The notes: generated by a model not told the origin, from the sequence alone. A stretch of DNA of 64,000 nucleotides from Heterobilharzia americana (GCA_944470555.2 OX104127.1:55274140-55338139), one strand, 5' to 3'. Positions 32,560 through 42,736 are shown, counted from the stretch's first letter. A program made the numbers and translations.

Positions 32560-33000
32560 TAGTATGAGTTGGTTTATTTAAAAATTCGTTTTACTTATGA
32601 CCTAATTGATAATATTATCGTATACGTGGGATCAAAAGCTTTGGATTGATCCCTCCAGTGTTTCTGTATTTTGGAAATAACTGTACATTGAATGAAGAAA
32701 CCCACTGCTATTCACTATCCCATATTTTGTGCTTAAAATCAGATCGCTTGAAATAAATAGACTATAAACACTCGGCTGAATTGCACAACCCATTGTATAG
32801 GTGAACTGAGTCTACGAGACTGGGTAAGTATATTCGTGACCAAACGCGTTCAAAGTCAGCGTTCAGACTGAATCAACAGTATCTCATACTAAGGGCAGTC
32901 ACACCCTGGAAAAGTTACAGCACACCAACGATGCGGTCAACTCAAGAATACAGCACTCTGTACTAACCAATCACCGATACAATGTAGCCTTGTGATTTAT
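32560..33000 (+). repeat. R3 interspersed repeat, copy B
   Basis: Shares with copies A and C the order TGACCTAATTGATAATATTA, GGGATCAAAAGCTTTGGATT, TTTGTGCTTAAAATCAGATC, GAACTGAGTCTACGAGACTG, ATCTCATACTAAGGGCAGTC, AAGTTACAGCACACCAACG and ACTCAAGAATACAGC. Orientation plus. More diverged than A versus C, and lacking the GAATCAGAT block region. Confidence 0.6.
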
Positions 33001-33189
33001 TATTGATCTTCCTTACTCATGAGTCCTTTTGGACAATCAGTTTGCATTCAACTTATCACCCGCTATCTTAGCAGAGTCAGTTTGACAACTGTAGGACCTG
33101 TTGCAAGTAAGTGAAAGGGATTTTCTTCTTTTCATCTCCCTCTGTCTCATTCTTGTTGTCAGCACTTACGATTGAACAAAATGATAAAA

Positions 33190-33465
33190 TGGCGATGGCG
33201 CTATATCGTGAGCTAACAGAAGTTGGAAATATGGACGATTGGATTCTGACCCAGTGGTTAGCTCAATGGTAACGTGATGGCCACGGAACCTCAAGTTCAC
33301 GGGTTCGATCCCTGATGGTGCAGTGTTGTGGGTGCACACTGCTGACGAGTCCCATACTAGTCTGACGAAACAGCTATCCAGTGCTCCGAGGTAGGTTTCC
33401 TTTGTTCCTCCAACTGATGTCAGTCTACAATGAATAACAACTTGAAGTATTTCCGAATCCCCACA
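33190..33465 (+). mobile_element. S1 SINE, young subfamily, interrupted by an RTE
   Basis: Starts GGCGCTATATCGTGAGCTAA, tRNA-like head at about 33241-33312 with AATGGTAACGTGATGGCC and B box GGGTTCGATCCCTG, hammerhead at 33335-33386 and tail TTGAAGTATTTCCGAATCCC. It stops at CCACA (33461-33465), where the RTE tail begins; the missing terminal ACTCCCTCAAAAATG resumes at 36756. Nearly identical to 28309-28560. Confidence 0.9.
33335..33386 (+). ncRNA. Hammerhead ribozyme (S1 type), intact core
   Basis: Same sequence as 28431-28482: stem I CACTG (33337-33341)/CAGTG, core CTGACGA (33342-33348), three-pair stem II, GAA, stem III ACAGCTAT, cleavage C. Activity not tested. Confidence 0.78.
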
Positions 33466-33507
33466 TTATTATTATTACTATTATTATTATTATTATTATT
33501 ATTATTA
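33466..33507. repeat. (ATT)n microsatellite, RTE 3' tail
   Basis: About 13 ATT units with one ACT. On the minus strand this is the A/T-rich terminal repeat that ends RTE elements. Its length suggests a younger insertion than the copies with one to three units. Confidence 0.92.
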
Positions 33508-33520
33508 GTCTCTTGGGTTC

Positions 33521-35300
33521 CTAGTGGAACATAGGGCTTCGGTAGCACGCCTCCAGTGACCTCTGTTCTCTGAGATCTTTTAAACCTGGTCCCACGACAG
33601 CCCAGAAGCTCTCATTTCCTCCTCGCACGACCTCCTCCATGTCACCCTCACCTCGAACGTCCAACTCGTCGCTTCCCATGGGGATTCCACTCGAGTACCT
33701 GGCCTGACGCGTGATGTCCTCAGTCGGCCTTCTCAGTGCATGCCCAATCCATCTCCACTTCCTTTCAGTGCATATTTGTTGCGTGATAGGTTCTTGGTTG
33801 GTTCGTTCCCAGAGTTCCTTGTTGCTTATTCTTTCTGGCCATCTGATCTTCAGTAGCGAGCCAGCGTAAGCAGTTGTTGATGAATGTCTGTAGTTTATTG
33901 GAAATGCCTTTCGTGACGCGCCAAGTCTCTGAACCATACAGAAGCACTGACTTGACGTTGGTGTTGAAAATCCGTATCTTGTTCCACATGCTGAGTGCAG
34001 AAGATCCTCACACTGGTTTCAGGCTAATGAACGCCTGTCTTGCTTTTCCGATTCTGACTTTGACGTCTTCGTCCGTCCCGCCTGTAGTTGAAACAGTGCT
34101 TCCTAGATAAGTGAAGGAGGTTACTTCCTTTAAGTTTCTCCCGTTCATGGTGAATGGGGTTTGTTGTTGTGGTTGGTGCGGCATCTTCATCACCTCTGTC
34201 TCCTCTATATTCACCTGAAGTCGCGTCTTCGCTGCCTCTTCTGCCAACTTGTTGGTTTTCGCCTGTAGATCTTCGAGTTTGTGTGACATCAGGCACATGT
34301 CATCGGCGAAATCCACATCTTCTAGGTTCTTTTCCGTGGTCCAGCTAGCACATCCCCCTCTTCTCGCTCCCCATTGTTTGCTGCATGATCCAGTCTAGTT
34401 GACCACAATCAGGAATATCATGGGGATAGTAGGCAACCTTGTTTCACTCCTGTCTCCACTTCAAAAGCATCACTGAGCTTCCCATTGTGAATTACTTGGC
34501 TGGCATGTGGCGTCTTCATATAGTTGTTGAATGAGACTGATAAAGGTTTGTGGTATTCCGTAGTATTGAAGCAGTTTCCAAATTACTTCTCGGTCGACGC
34601 TGTCAAAGGCCTTCTCAAAGTCGATGAAGTTGAGTTAGAGAGCCGATTGCCATTCTATGCTCTGTTCTATGATGATGCGTAGAGTGGCGTTGCAATTTGG
34701 TCTGCACATGATTTGTACTTCCTGAAGCCTGCCTGTTCCGGTCGCAGTTTTGAATCCAGTGCATCTTTAAGCCTCTCCAGGATGATGTGGCTTCATATTT
34801 TGCTTGTTTTGGGCGGACAGGAGAGTGATTCCGTGCCAGTTCTTGCAAACACTGAGGTCTCCTTTCTTCGGAGTTTGACAAGTTAACCCTTCTTCCAATC
34901 AATGGGCAGGTACCTTCTCTTCCTTCCACACCTTCTGCAATAGTGGTGTGAGCATGTCCGCTGTTGTCTCTGCATCTGTTCTCAGTGCTTCTGGCGGTAT
35001 CCCATCTGGTCCTGCTGCTTTCCCGCATTTCAGTAGCTTTATGGCGTTCAGAACTTCCATTTTCGTTGGGGGATTTATGTTCACTTGTAATTCAGCGGCT
35101 GCAGGTGGTATTTGTGGATGAAGTGCAGGTGGTGGTCGATTCAAGAGCTTCTTGAAGTGGTCGGCCCATTGTTTCTTTTGTTCCTCTTCTTTCGTAATTA
35201 AATTTCCTTCTTCATCTTTTATTGGTTTCATTTGTGTTGATCTCTTCTCTGCCATATAATAACCTGGTTATTTGATACAATGTTGTCAGGTCTCTCCTAT
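33521..35300 (-). pseudogene. RTE reverse transcriptase and C-terminal domain, frameshifted
   Basis: Frames at 35255-34899 (LITKEEEQKKQWADHFKKLL; LKCGKAAGPDGIPPEALR, RT block 1), about 34690-34600 (LNFIDFEKAFDSVDREVIWK, block A, D present) and 34316-34008. The last opens with DFADDMCLMSHKLEDLQAKT (block C, FADD intact), NKLAEEAAKTRLQVNIEETE and SFTYLGSTVSTTGGTDEDVK. Then 33989-33765 (RIFNTNVKSVLLYGSETWRV) and 33937-33521 (ISNKELWERTNQEPI, KWRWIGHALRRP) finish the C-terminal domain typical of the clade. The catalytic aspartates can be read but the protein is split into about seven frames. Confidence 0.92.
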
Positions 35301-35701
35301 CAGCCTGCAGCCTGTTCTGCTTCACTTACCAGTGTTTCGTAGAAGTGTCTTTTGTCTTTCCGTGCACTCTTCTTCACTTCTTTGTTCAGTGTTTTATACA
35401 TTGTGCTCAGTTCCTCTTGTCGTTGAGCATCCTTGCACTGGTTTATCTTCTGCTTCACCATCCTCCTCTCTTCTATCAGCTTCCAGGTATCCGTCGAGAT
35501 CCATTCCTTGTCTTCTTTCTTCCTAACACGGTTGTGCAGGTTTCTTTCCACATAGCTTTCAAAGACTTCCAGTGTTCTTCCACACAGGTTTCTTCAGGGA
35601 TGTTCCTCGATGCCTCCCGTTTTGTCTTGATGGCTGACGTGAAGATCTCCTTTGTAGTTTCATCCTTCAGTTTCCGAGTGTTGTACTTGAATTGAGGTCT
35701 A

Positions 35702-36556
35702 TCACCAGCTTCCTTGAAGGCTTTTAAATTGATTTGGAATGTTCCTTGCACTAGATGGTGAGTGGTGTGAACCTACATCTGCTCCTCTTCTTGACCTTGT
35801 GTTAAGTAGACTGCGTCTCCATTTTCTTGAGATTGAGATAAAGTCGATTTGATTTTTAGTGTGTCCATCTGGTGAAATCCATGTCGCTTTGTGGATATCT
35901 TTGTGCCTGAACACGCTGCCTCCAATCACCAAATCGTTGAATGCACAGAATTCTGCAAATAATTCTCCATTCTCATTCATTTCACCTAGCGCCTCTCGAC
36001 CCATGGTTAGTTCTCTTCCTGTGTTGTCCCCTCCCAGTTTGGCATTCATGTCGCCCATTGGAATTTTGATATCGCCAACTGGCGTCTTGTCCAGTGTTGT
36101 TTGAAGTTGTCTGTAGAATTCCTCCTTTTTCTCTTGCTCTGCATTATTTGTAGGTGCATAACATTGTATGATTGTGACCTTTCTTCCTTTTGAGTTGAAT
36201 CTTGCTGTCATGATCCTGGAGGAGATTGGTTCCCACTGCATGAGAGCCTTCGATGCTCTTGAGGACATCATGATAGCCACTCCATAACTCAGTGTGCTCG
36301 TGGTTGTCGTCTGGGTGATAATATCGGAGTAGATTATTGATTCTCCAGTTGACAGTTTGGAGAGTCCACTCCCATTCCATCTGCTTTCGCAAATCCCAAG
36401 CACTTCGATGTGATACCTTCTCATCTCTTTTGCAATCTGGGCTGCCTTACTGGGTTCAAACATCGTACGGACATTCCATGTCCCCACGTTCACTTTCGCT
36501 TTCATCGAGAGAGAAAAGAAACATTGGCCAATTGGCTTCCCGAAGGCTTTCACCAA
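35702..36556 (-). pseudogene. RTE endonuclease domain, largest open frame in the window
   Basis: A 284-residue frame of the APE-like endonuclease. In order: MKAKVNVGTWNVRTMFEPSK (residues about 18-37), LGICESRWNG (catalytic E), LSYGVAIMMS, TIIQCYAPTNNAEQEKKEEF, MGDMNAKLGGDNTG (D and N of the GDxN motif), EALGEMNENGELFAEFC, NDLVIGG and TKNQIDFISI. The final SDHH catalytic motif reads GSHH, having lost the aspartate, and a frameshift follows. It is otherwise the best kept coding segment here. An in-frame methionine upstream (MVKAFGKP) could be the start. Confidence 0.92.
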
Positions 36557-36750
36557 CTGGCGTCATTTCGCCTCTCTGATTCCAGAGGGGAATAAGTTTG
36601 TTTTCATTTTTTATATTTTGTTTGTGCTTTGAAGTTTCTTTAGCGGTTAGATTTGTTTTACGGGGTAGGGTTGCTAGCTCTATGCCCAACCTTCCCTCTT
36701 TACCCGGGCTTAGGACCGGCTAGTAACTAGTGAACTAGTTAACCAGTTAA

Positions 36751-36772
36751 CCACAACTCCCTCAAAAATGAC
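36751..36772 (+). mobile_element. S1 SINE terminal remnant beyond the RTE
   Basis: CCACAACTCCCTCAAAAATG is the S1 3' end that is missing at 33465; CCACA is duplicated. Confidence 0.85.
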
Positions 36773-37094
36773 ATAAGTTAACCTGAAGTAACGGATCAAT
36801 TTACTAGTCAAAATAATTACTCTCATTCATGCATATCATTTTCTCTGATTTTGTGTTCTATGTACTATTAAAACAAGGCATGCATAATTCAAATAAAAAT
36901 GCAAACCATATATGCAGATTGTTCAATAACAGTTTTTCAGTGAATTAATTTATTTCAGTAGCTTTCTTTCCGTTTGAGTTTTAAATGATTCTTTTGGAAA
37001 CGTTTTCCATGAAGATGGTATTTCCGAATAGCCGCCATTTACTAACTTCAATTCGGTATCGAAACTGGTGTAGATTTTGATTTTCCTGCACATG

Positions 37095-37275
37095 AGGTGA
37101 CTGTCGTGGATCGGTGACCTTGTGGATAACGTTCTGGTGTTTGAAGCAATTGATCCTAGGTTCGAGTTTTAGTGAGGACGACATCGCTCACTGAAAGGCA
37201 GGTATATTCAGCTGACGAATAATAAACAGGACAAAAACTCTCGCCCTGGGTTCCGCCACTAGCCACTATACATCA
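37095..37275 (+). mobile_element. SM-alpha-type SINE
   Basis: Clear order on the plus strand: tRNA-like head with GTGGATAACGTTCTGGTG (A-box side) and CCTAGGTTCGAGTTTTAG (B box), GACATCGCTCACTGAAAGGC, degenerate core (CAGCTGACGAATAATAAACA then GGACAAAAACTC), and TGGGTTCCGCCACTAGCCAC. The core keeps CTGACGA but GAAA has become AAAA. Confidence 0.8.
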
Positions 37276-37329
37276 TTAGTACTAAATGCATATGCTTATT
37301 AATTGCTACTTGTAATTTCCCATTGTTAT

Positions 37330-37505
37330 TCTGGTTAGAAGTGACCAACCTCTGTTGGTAGATGGGATATTATACGGACGCGTCGATGCCGTTTGGTTAT
37401 TCATTGTGTTCCAATTTGCTTGTTAACAATTAAGTACACCCGGCTGACGAGTCCCAAATAAGAAAAAAACGCGCACCCTGAATTTTACTGCTAGCTACCA
37501 CCTAG
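37330..37505 (+). mobile_element. SM-alpha-type SINE, degenerate ribozyme
   Basis: ACCAACCTCTGTTGGTAGAT and GATATTATACGGACGCGTCG (family tail sequence), then CACCCGGCTGACGAGTCCCA, a stem II whose second strand is lost, and CCCTGAATTTTACTGCTAGC. CTGACGA intact, GAA strand lost. Confidence 0.7.
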
Positions 37506-37739
37506 CAAATTACAACATAAGCGGGTATTATCTTAATAGCGGTAGATGACCAGAGGTAACTCAAACTTTCATTGAACCTTCAATAATACTGTATGTAACT
37601 TTACGACTTAAATGATTTCTCCAAATGGTAGATTCATCTTTTAGATTGATGAGCATCACCTAATTCTCTAGTTTGATCTAAGGATCAGAGGTGTTTATTC
37701 CATACTGCTTTCTTTTTCTGTCAAATAAGTTGTACTCTG

Positions 37740-38720
37740 CTCTCTAAATAGATTGCGTGTCATTTGTTGGTATGTACCGACATGGATCGTTTCACATTTG
37801 AAAGTGAAGACTTTGGATAAGTTGATGGTGTAACCATGGGTAGTCCCTTAGGACAATAACTAGCTGATATTCATATCATGTATCAGAAATGTGACCTGTG
37901 ATCTTATCACTAAGATTTCTCTTTACAAAAGACATGACGATATTATAGCGATTTATGAGAAGCATGAGGATATATGGTATGTTTACTAAATATACAGCGT
38001 TTTACAAATTCATATCAGCCTTACTTGTGAGAGAGAGAATATTAATCGCCTACCATTCGCAAATGTATTTTGGAGTCAGTGAGAAGAAGGTTCAATAAGA
38101 CGGTCGGTCAACAGGAAGCTTACATGGACAGCTCAATATCTGAATTTTCACAGATTTTGTCCAATCTAATACATGCGACAATCAATAAAATGTCTGCCTA
38201 ACAGAATGAGTCGTGTCTGTACATGAGATAAGATGGGTGCAGATATCATATTATTACTGACGAAAACATTTATGGACAGCGTATCTCCTCTGGAGTTTGC
38301 AAACCGAGGGAGGAGTCAAGTAAAACCTAATCCAACTCTATACACGATTTCTAAGAGAATGTCCACATCACTGTACCACATAGAGGGGAGTTGAATAGTA
38401 TAATTTTGAGACGTAGGCTAATATCAGCCTTTAGGAAAACCTATTATGCATCTAATCTTGTGGTTGTGGAAAGCACAAAGCACAGGCTTCACCAAAGACC
38501 TAAACACTACACTAATGATGACGTCACATACCAATGTGTTTACTAGCTTGTGTGTGTGGTCACACATATGTAGGAGGAGTAATCGAGCAATACAGTTGAA
38601 GGTGGGAAAACACGTGGGTAAACAGCTCCGAAAATAAATGGAGCGTGAAACTTTGATGAGCGCAGGTGGGAGACGACCCTCTTCACCTATAGCTCAACAT
38701 ATTATAGAAACAAATTAATG
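37740..38720 (+). mobile_element. Penelope-like element remnant, RT to endonuclease
   Basis: The second Penelope type in the window (GVTMGSPLGQ-LADIH near 37825-37875 for block B). Stop-rich continuation shows the NRKLTWTAQYLNFH-like block (38110-38160; compare VYRKPTWTGQY), TRMSRVCT, a frame with KAQSTGFTKDLNT, and AQHIIETN near 38690-38715 matching the IAxHLxETxH block of GIY-YIG. The catalytic YxDD block is not readable. Strongly decayed. Confidence 0.65.
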
Positions 38721-38814
38721 TTCTAATGGTTTCTCGTTTTTATGTACTAGCTGAGATTTGTGGAAGTGATAGCCATACACAAATATACTTTTATTCTGAT
38801 ATGATTTTATTTGT

Positions 38815-38965
38815 TGCGTTTAGCAGGTGGACCCTGGACGTGCATCTCGTCCTACCTGGGACTCATCAAGTCTACAAATTTGTAACTCAAGGAGTGGTGA
38901 AACTCAAAAAAGCACTAAATTGTCTCATGCGTCAAAACACTTTCCATTAAACTACTGAGTCACGT
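38815..38965 (-). mobile_element. SM-alpha-type SINE, degenerate
   Basis: Minus strand: tRNA-like head GACTCAGTAGTTTAATGG and GTGTTTTGACGCATG, then CTTGATGAGTCCCAGGTAGG (core C3 changed to T), GACGAGATGCACGTCC (GAA changed to GAG) and AGGGTCCAC. Stem II GTCC/GGAC is intact. Confidence 0.7.
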
Positions 38966-38979
38966 CCCTCCCAGTCCTC

Positions 38980-38991
38980 GGGGGGGGGGGG
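38980..38991. repeat. Poly-G run
   Basis: Twelve consecutive G, the longest in this AT-rich window; just upstream of the SM-alpha head on the minus strand. Possibly error-prone in sequencing. Confidence 0.9.
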
Positions 38992-39039
38992 ACAAATGCA
39001 ACAATTAACACAATAAGGGATTAAAATTAAGAAAGATGA

Positions 39040-39390
39040 GAACAAACAGGAAGTGACATAGTTGATCCTAATCTTGGTAAGAAAACAAAGTTTACCAAGC
39101 AACGTAGGTGTAGTGTAAGAACAAATTGTTTTTGTACACATAAAGAGGATTTAAATTTGTGTATGGCTATGGCTTCTGCAAATCCCAGAATGCGTCCCTG
39201 ACTGTTTCTATATAAAACTTTGAAAGCTGTTTGAACATTAACTTTGTGACCTGTTTCTATGATATGTTTAGCTATAAATGAAGAGGGTCGGTTACCATTT
39301 ATTAGTGCTTCTACTTTCTTGCTGAGATAAGTTAAACCGAAAGCAGAACACTGATGCTGAAAAATCTGAGCAGAGAGAAGGAAGTAAATG
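39040..39390 (-). mobile_element. Penelope-like element, C-terminal endonuclease end
   Basis: A minus-strand frame contains YLSKKVEALINGNRPSSFIA, KHIIETGHKVNVQTAFKVLY, RNSQGRILGFAEAIAIHKFK and SSLCVQKQFVLTLHL. This is the C-terminal block of a Penelope GIY-YIG domain (IAxHxxETGHxV; VLY/R; FAEALAI; LCxQKxFV). It is well conserved over about 100 residues. The upstream half is cut by the LTR-element sequence at 39405. Confidence 0.85.
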
Positions 39391-39404
39391 GAAACCATTT
39401 GAGG

Positions 39405-39690
39405 TCGGAGATCAGATGAAATGTAAGGAACGAGAATAAACGTCAGGAGGTGAATATAGCAGAAGATAACTACTCCTGAAGTGGGAAGGACCATACATCA
39501 CTACCGAGAGACGCGATTCATGTCATACCGTCAAAAAAGGGGACAAAGAGAAAAGAGTAAACGCCAGACTACTTCAAAATGGAAGCAGTGGGAAAAAGAC
39601 GAAACAGTGAGTGAAAACCGAGAGAAGACAGCTCCAAGACGATCAACACGGTTGCAAGCCCGAAATTTTGAGGGGGAGGGAAGAGTGTAG
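39405..39690 (+). mobile_element. Gypsy-like LTR retrotransposon, 3' end of pol with polypurine tract
   Basis: From 39479 the plus frame reads KWEGPYITTERRDSCHTVKK, then GDKEKRVNARLLQ, the C-terminal end of a Gypsy-type integrase (W-x-GPY followed by a short beta-rich tail). A second frame (39481-39690) continues TAPRRSTRLQARNFEGEGRV and a stop. The stop is embedded in a polypurine tract (GAGGGGGAGGGAAGAG, about 39669-39684), then TGTAGTAGGCGTTGCTG begins, the usual TG start of a 3' LTR. Schistosomes have Gypsy elements (for example Boudicca); the specific family is not determined. Confidence 0.7.
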
Positions 39691-39900
39691 TAGGCGTTGC
39701 TGATAACAATGGATATAAGTAGTATATATTGAGAGGGTGGCAGGAATCATAGGGAATTACCAGCAGTGGGTAAGGTTTCTGCCAAGGGCAACGCAAGGGA
39801 TGATGCAGGCGTAATACTGTGGATGCTGCTGATAAAAATGTATGAAGAGCGAATCAAGAAGGAAACAGAAGAGGAAACGAAGCACATTTACAAATAATGG
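39685..39900 (+). mobile_element. Probable start of a 3' LTR
   Basis: Begins TGTAGTAGG directly after the polypurine tract. Contains GGATATAAGTAGTATATATTG (TATA-like) and AAGGGATGATGCAGG. The right boundary is not identified because no second LTR lies in the window. Confidence 0.45.
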
Positions 39901-40114
39901 ATTCAGTGCAAGGTGTACCATATGCAATGACTACCGTTCCAATGATTGACATAACGTTTTCTTACCGTTTTGTCTGTCTTCTATCTTTTCTAAATGACCG
40001 GCTTGGTTCCCAAATTCCTTTACGACGTATGATTATCAGTCACTCACATTTACGTATGTCAGGGTTTATGGATAGAAATAATCAGTGTTGAACTAAAGTA
40101 ATAGGAAATAAGTA

Positions 40115-40365
40115 TAATAGAGAATATTTGTAGCTCAGGTAGATGGTCTTGGTTGTATTGTGTACTCTGAGCTGGGTTGTTTAGTCGTGAAGCTCTCATC
40201 GTCTTGCTAGACGACATCATCAGCACTAACTTCAATATGAAGTGAGATGTTAACATCTCTCCATGAGTGATCTAGTGGCTTGCTTTGATGATATGGTCTA
40301 TGATTGGTTGTTTCCTTCGGTTGTTTTGTCATTGACTGTATAGACTTTCTTCATCTACCACAAGG
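40115..40365 (-). repeat. Penelope terminal repeat, inverted copy with hammerhead-like motif
   Basis: Read on the minus strand: CAACCAATCATAGACCA, CATCAAAGCAAGCCACTAG, CACTCATGGAGAGATG, CACTTCATATTGAAGTTAGTG, CTGATGA (40217-40223), a hairpin TCGTCTAGCAAGACGA, GAGAGCTTCACGACTAAAC, CCCAGCTCAGAG and ACAATACAACCAAGACC. The block repeats in plus orientation at 40925-41160, so the two flank the endonuclease frame as inverted repeats. Self-cleavage is uncertain because GAA is GAG. Confidence 0.75.
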
Positions 40366-40925
40366 TCATCGACAAGAATCAACAAACTCATCGTCCTACC
40401 ATACATAAAGAATATATCAGAAATCACGACAAGATTACTGAGACCACTTTGAATCGGTGTGGTCACTCATAAACCAACAAATTCCCTCCATACACTATTA
40501 TACACACCAAAGGATTCAACAACCAAACAAGACAAACCAAAAATATCATTTACAAAATCAACTGGAATAACTCTAGTCAATACTACATTGGACAAAGTGG
40601 TCGCCCTCTTCACCTTCCTCTACATGAACACCAAGTGGCTGTCTGTTAAACGTCACACACACAGACACACACACACACAACATTTCATCACTCGTCGGTC
40701 AATCCACGTGGATAACAACTATGGACATGAATTCAATTTGGACAATGTGGGAATGTTGGACGGAGAGAGGAAACACAAAGAATATCATCGGAGAACTCCC
40801 AGAAGCTTGGTATTCAGGTCAGTCAGTCAGTCAGCCAGTCAGCAATCAACAGATGTATACACATAGACCCAATCTATCAACCAATGAGGAAAATGATAAA
40901 CGACAGGAAGGTGAGAGATGAAGCA
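40365..40925 (+). mobile_element. Penelope-like element, 5'-truncated endonuclease module
   Basis: From 40365: IVLPYIKNISEITTRLLRPL (linker), VVTHKPTNSLHTLLYTPKDS (typical xAHKPTNSLRxLLxxPKD), a degraded GIY-YIG core with SNTTLDK, ALFTFLYMNT and SVKRHTHRH. Then follow IHVDNNYGHEFN and, one frame over, GNTKNIIGELPEAWYSGQS and STNEENDKRQEGER. RT is absent. The module is enclosed by inverted terminal repeats (40115-40365 and 40925-41160), a layout known for some Penelope-like elements. A CA microsatellite (40658-40680) interrupts the catalytic core. Confidence 0.82.
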
Positions 40926-41160
40926 GAGGAACAGTCAACAGGAAAGTTCATACAATCAATGATACAACAATCGTAGAAAACAACCAATCATAGACCACAT
41001 CATCAGAGCAATCTACTAAGTCACTCACTGACGGAGAGATACTTAGAGTCCACTTCATACTGAAGTTAGTGTTGATGTTGTCGTCTAGAAGCGAGACGAT
41101 GAAAGCTTCACGATTAAACAACGCAGAGAACACAATACAACCAGGAAAATAAGTATTCAT
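40925..41160 (+). repeat. Penelope terminal repeat, direct-strand copy
   Basis: Complementary in order to 40115-40365: AACAGTCAACAGG, AACCAATCATAGACCACAT, CATCAGAGCAATCTACTAAG, CACTCACTGACGGAGAGATA, CACTTCATACTGAAGTTAGTG, TTGATGT, TCGTCT-loop-AGACGA, TGAAAGCTTCACGATTAAAC and ACAATACAACCAGG. The core CTGATGA has become TTGATGT, so this copy should not cleave. Confidence 0.78.
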
Positions 41161-42244
41161 TTCATTCGGGTAGTTATGGCTTTTTATAATTAGCAACAGT
41201 ACTTCCTAAATCAGTTGACGTTGTTTCGTTCCATCATCACTGAAGACCGGTTTCTTTGAATATAGTTTAAAATATGTTAACTGACATCATGATATATCGT
41301 TTTTATTGTCAAACATTTAACAGAAAACAAAAAGAGGCAGTATATATAGATCCTTCTAATTCAAAAATCATATACATTACTTTCAATATTAAAGGGATTG
41401 TTGTTCTTTTCAATGCATCATTTTCACAAGCTTTACATTCATAATTATAGTTTCTACAAATATGGGTTAATTGAAGGTCATTGAAAATTATTATTAGAAA
41501 AATAAGGTGATTATGGTCAGATCTGTACAAGGTCATCAAAATTACTCAAACAATTACAAGATTATAGCTGAAAAGTCAATGCAACTAAGTATGGAATGAT
41601 TGAGTAGTGATCTGTGAAATGGTTAACTACGTAGGAAAGTTCCGTTGAAATTAACGATTATATAGTAAAAAAAATAATAGTGTTGATATATAAAATAAGA
41701 TTAGAAAAAATAAAATATTTTGTGCGAGATTATAAACAAGATAAAATTAGAGATTGGACATACCTCTTTTATACTCTTAGATTAGGCTTGAACTGGTGAA
41801 TTGCCAGACCACCGTATAGAATATTCGAACTCCAAAACATTTTCCAGAGGAATTACTCTTGTGATACACCTTAAGTATAGAATTTAAACAACAAGAGATT
41901 TTATCATCCTCTCTTGGATGATTGCTTCCTGAGTGGCCTAGAAAACAATAAAATTCGACTGTTGATCGCCCATTTCCAATCATATAAGAGATACATGGAT
42001 GACATTTTGATTACTACTACTACTACTACTATTATTATTATTATTATTATTAAAACAGAGTTGGTACAGTAAAAGCACCAAGAAGTCTACCACACAAAAT
42101 AATGTAACAGCATTGTGAAGACACTAAATGAAGAGAAGTGGGTAAAAAAAGAACGATGAGAAGAGCAGTCCAATAAGATATATTCAAGATAAAACATTCA
42201 TTACTTTTGAGCACAAGAAGATAAAAGAAAGCTACAGTATGATC
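41161..42244. other. Unassigned interval with ACT/ATT microsatellite
   Basis: AT-rich. A trinucleotide tract lies at 42010-42052 (ACT then ATT units). Short minus-strand frames (41777-41983) have no recognised motif. Confidence 0.4.
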
Positions 42245-42736
42245 GCTACTGCTTTCCATTCTGAGCTATATCTGATAACGTCTCAAGCCACTGAGTTGCC
42301 TAATCTCTTGGACTCCATCCAGGGAGTCGTGGTGCTCTAACGGATGCTAACTCAATACAACTATCCTTCATCCTACGGCCCCATATCATATACTGACCAC
42401 CCCTCCGAAAACAATGTCAAAGTTACTGCAACTTGTGTTTCCAGATGGCTTCACTGATTGAATGACTATCTTCGTCATACCCAAACACACACTGCCGTAC
42501 CTCAGAATCACTTATATGGTGTTGCCACCGGATAAGAGCAATCCTACGGAGACAAAGATGATCGGATACATAGAGTTGTCACACATCCTCAGCTTGGAGA
42601 GGCCAAGCTTAACAGATATAGAACAGAACTGCTTGCATAGAAGCGTTGTAAACACAGCCTTTTACAATCAGACTGACATCTCGATGGCGTGATAGGTGGC
42701 CCAGAATGACGTATGGCACTTCCAACGGCTCACCAG

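Larger units (their letters stand above)
33466..36750 (-). mobile_element. RTE-clade LINE, full length, with target-site duplication
   Basis: A complete 3.3-kb RTE on the minus strand. Its 5' leader begins at 36750 (TTAACTGGTTAACTAGTTCA), followed by endonuclease (36556-35702), a linker, reverse transcriptase, C-terminal domain (33989-33521) and the 3' UTR. It ends in an ATT/AAT microsatellite (33466-33507). CCACA occurs at both junctions (33461-33465 and 36751-36755) and the flanks together rebuild an S1 SINE. All domains are present, but at least six frameshifts or stops separate them. Homologous to the schistosome RTE family often annotated as SR2/Perere-3-like; the family name is not verified. 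Confidence 0.95.

Noticed and set aside
38980..38991. Poly-G run as a G-quadruplex element
   Set aside because: A single uninterrupted run beside a dead SINE, with no other G-tracts nearby; could be a sequencing or assembly error.
40658..40680. Short tandem repeats as a possible CRISPR array
   Set aside because: Plain CA dinucleotide microsatellite in a eukaryotic genome, no spacers.
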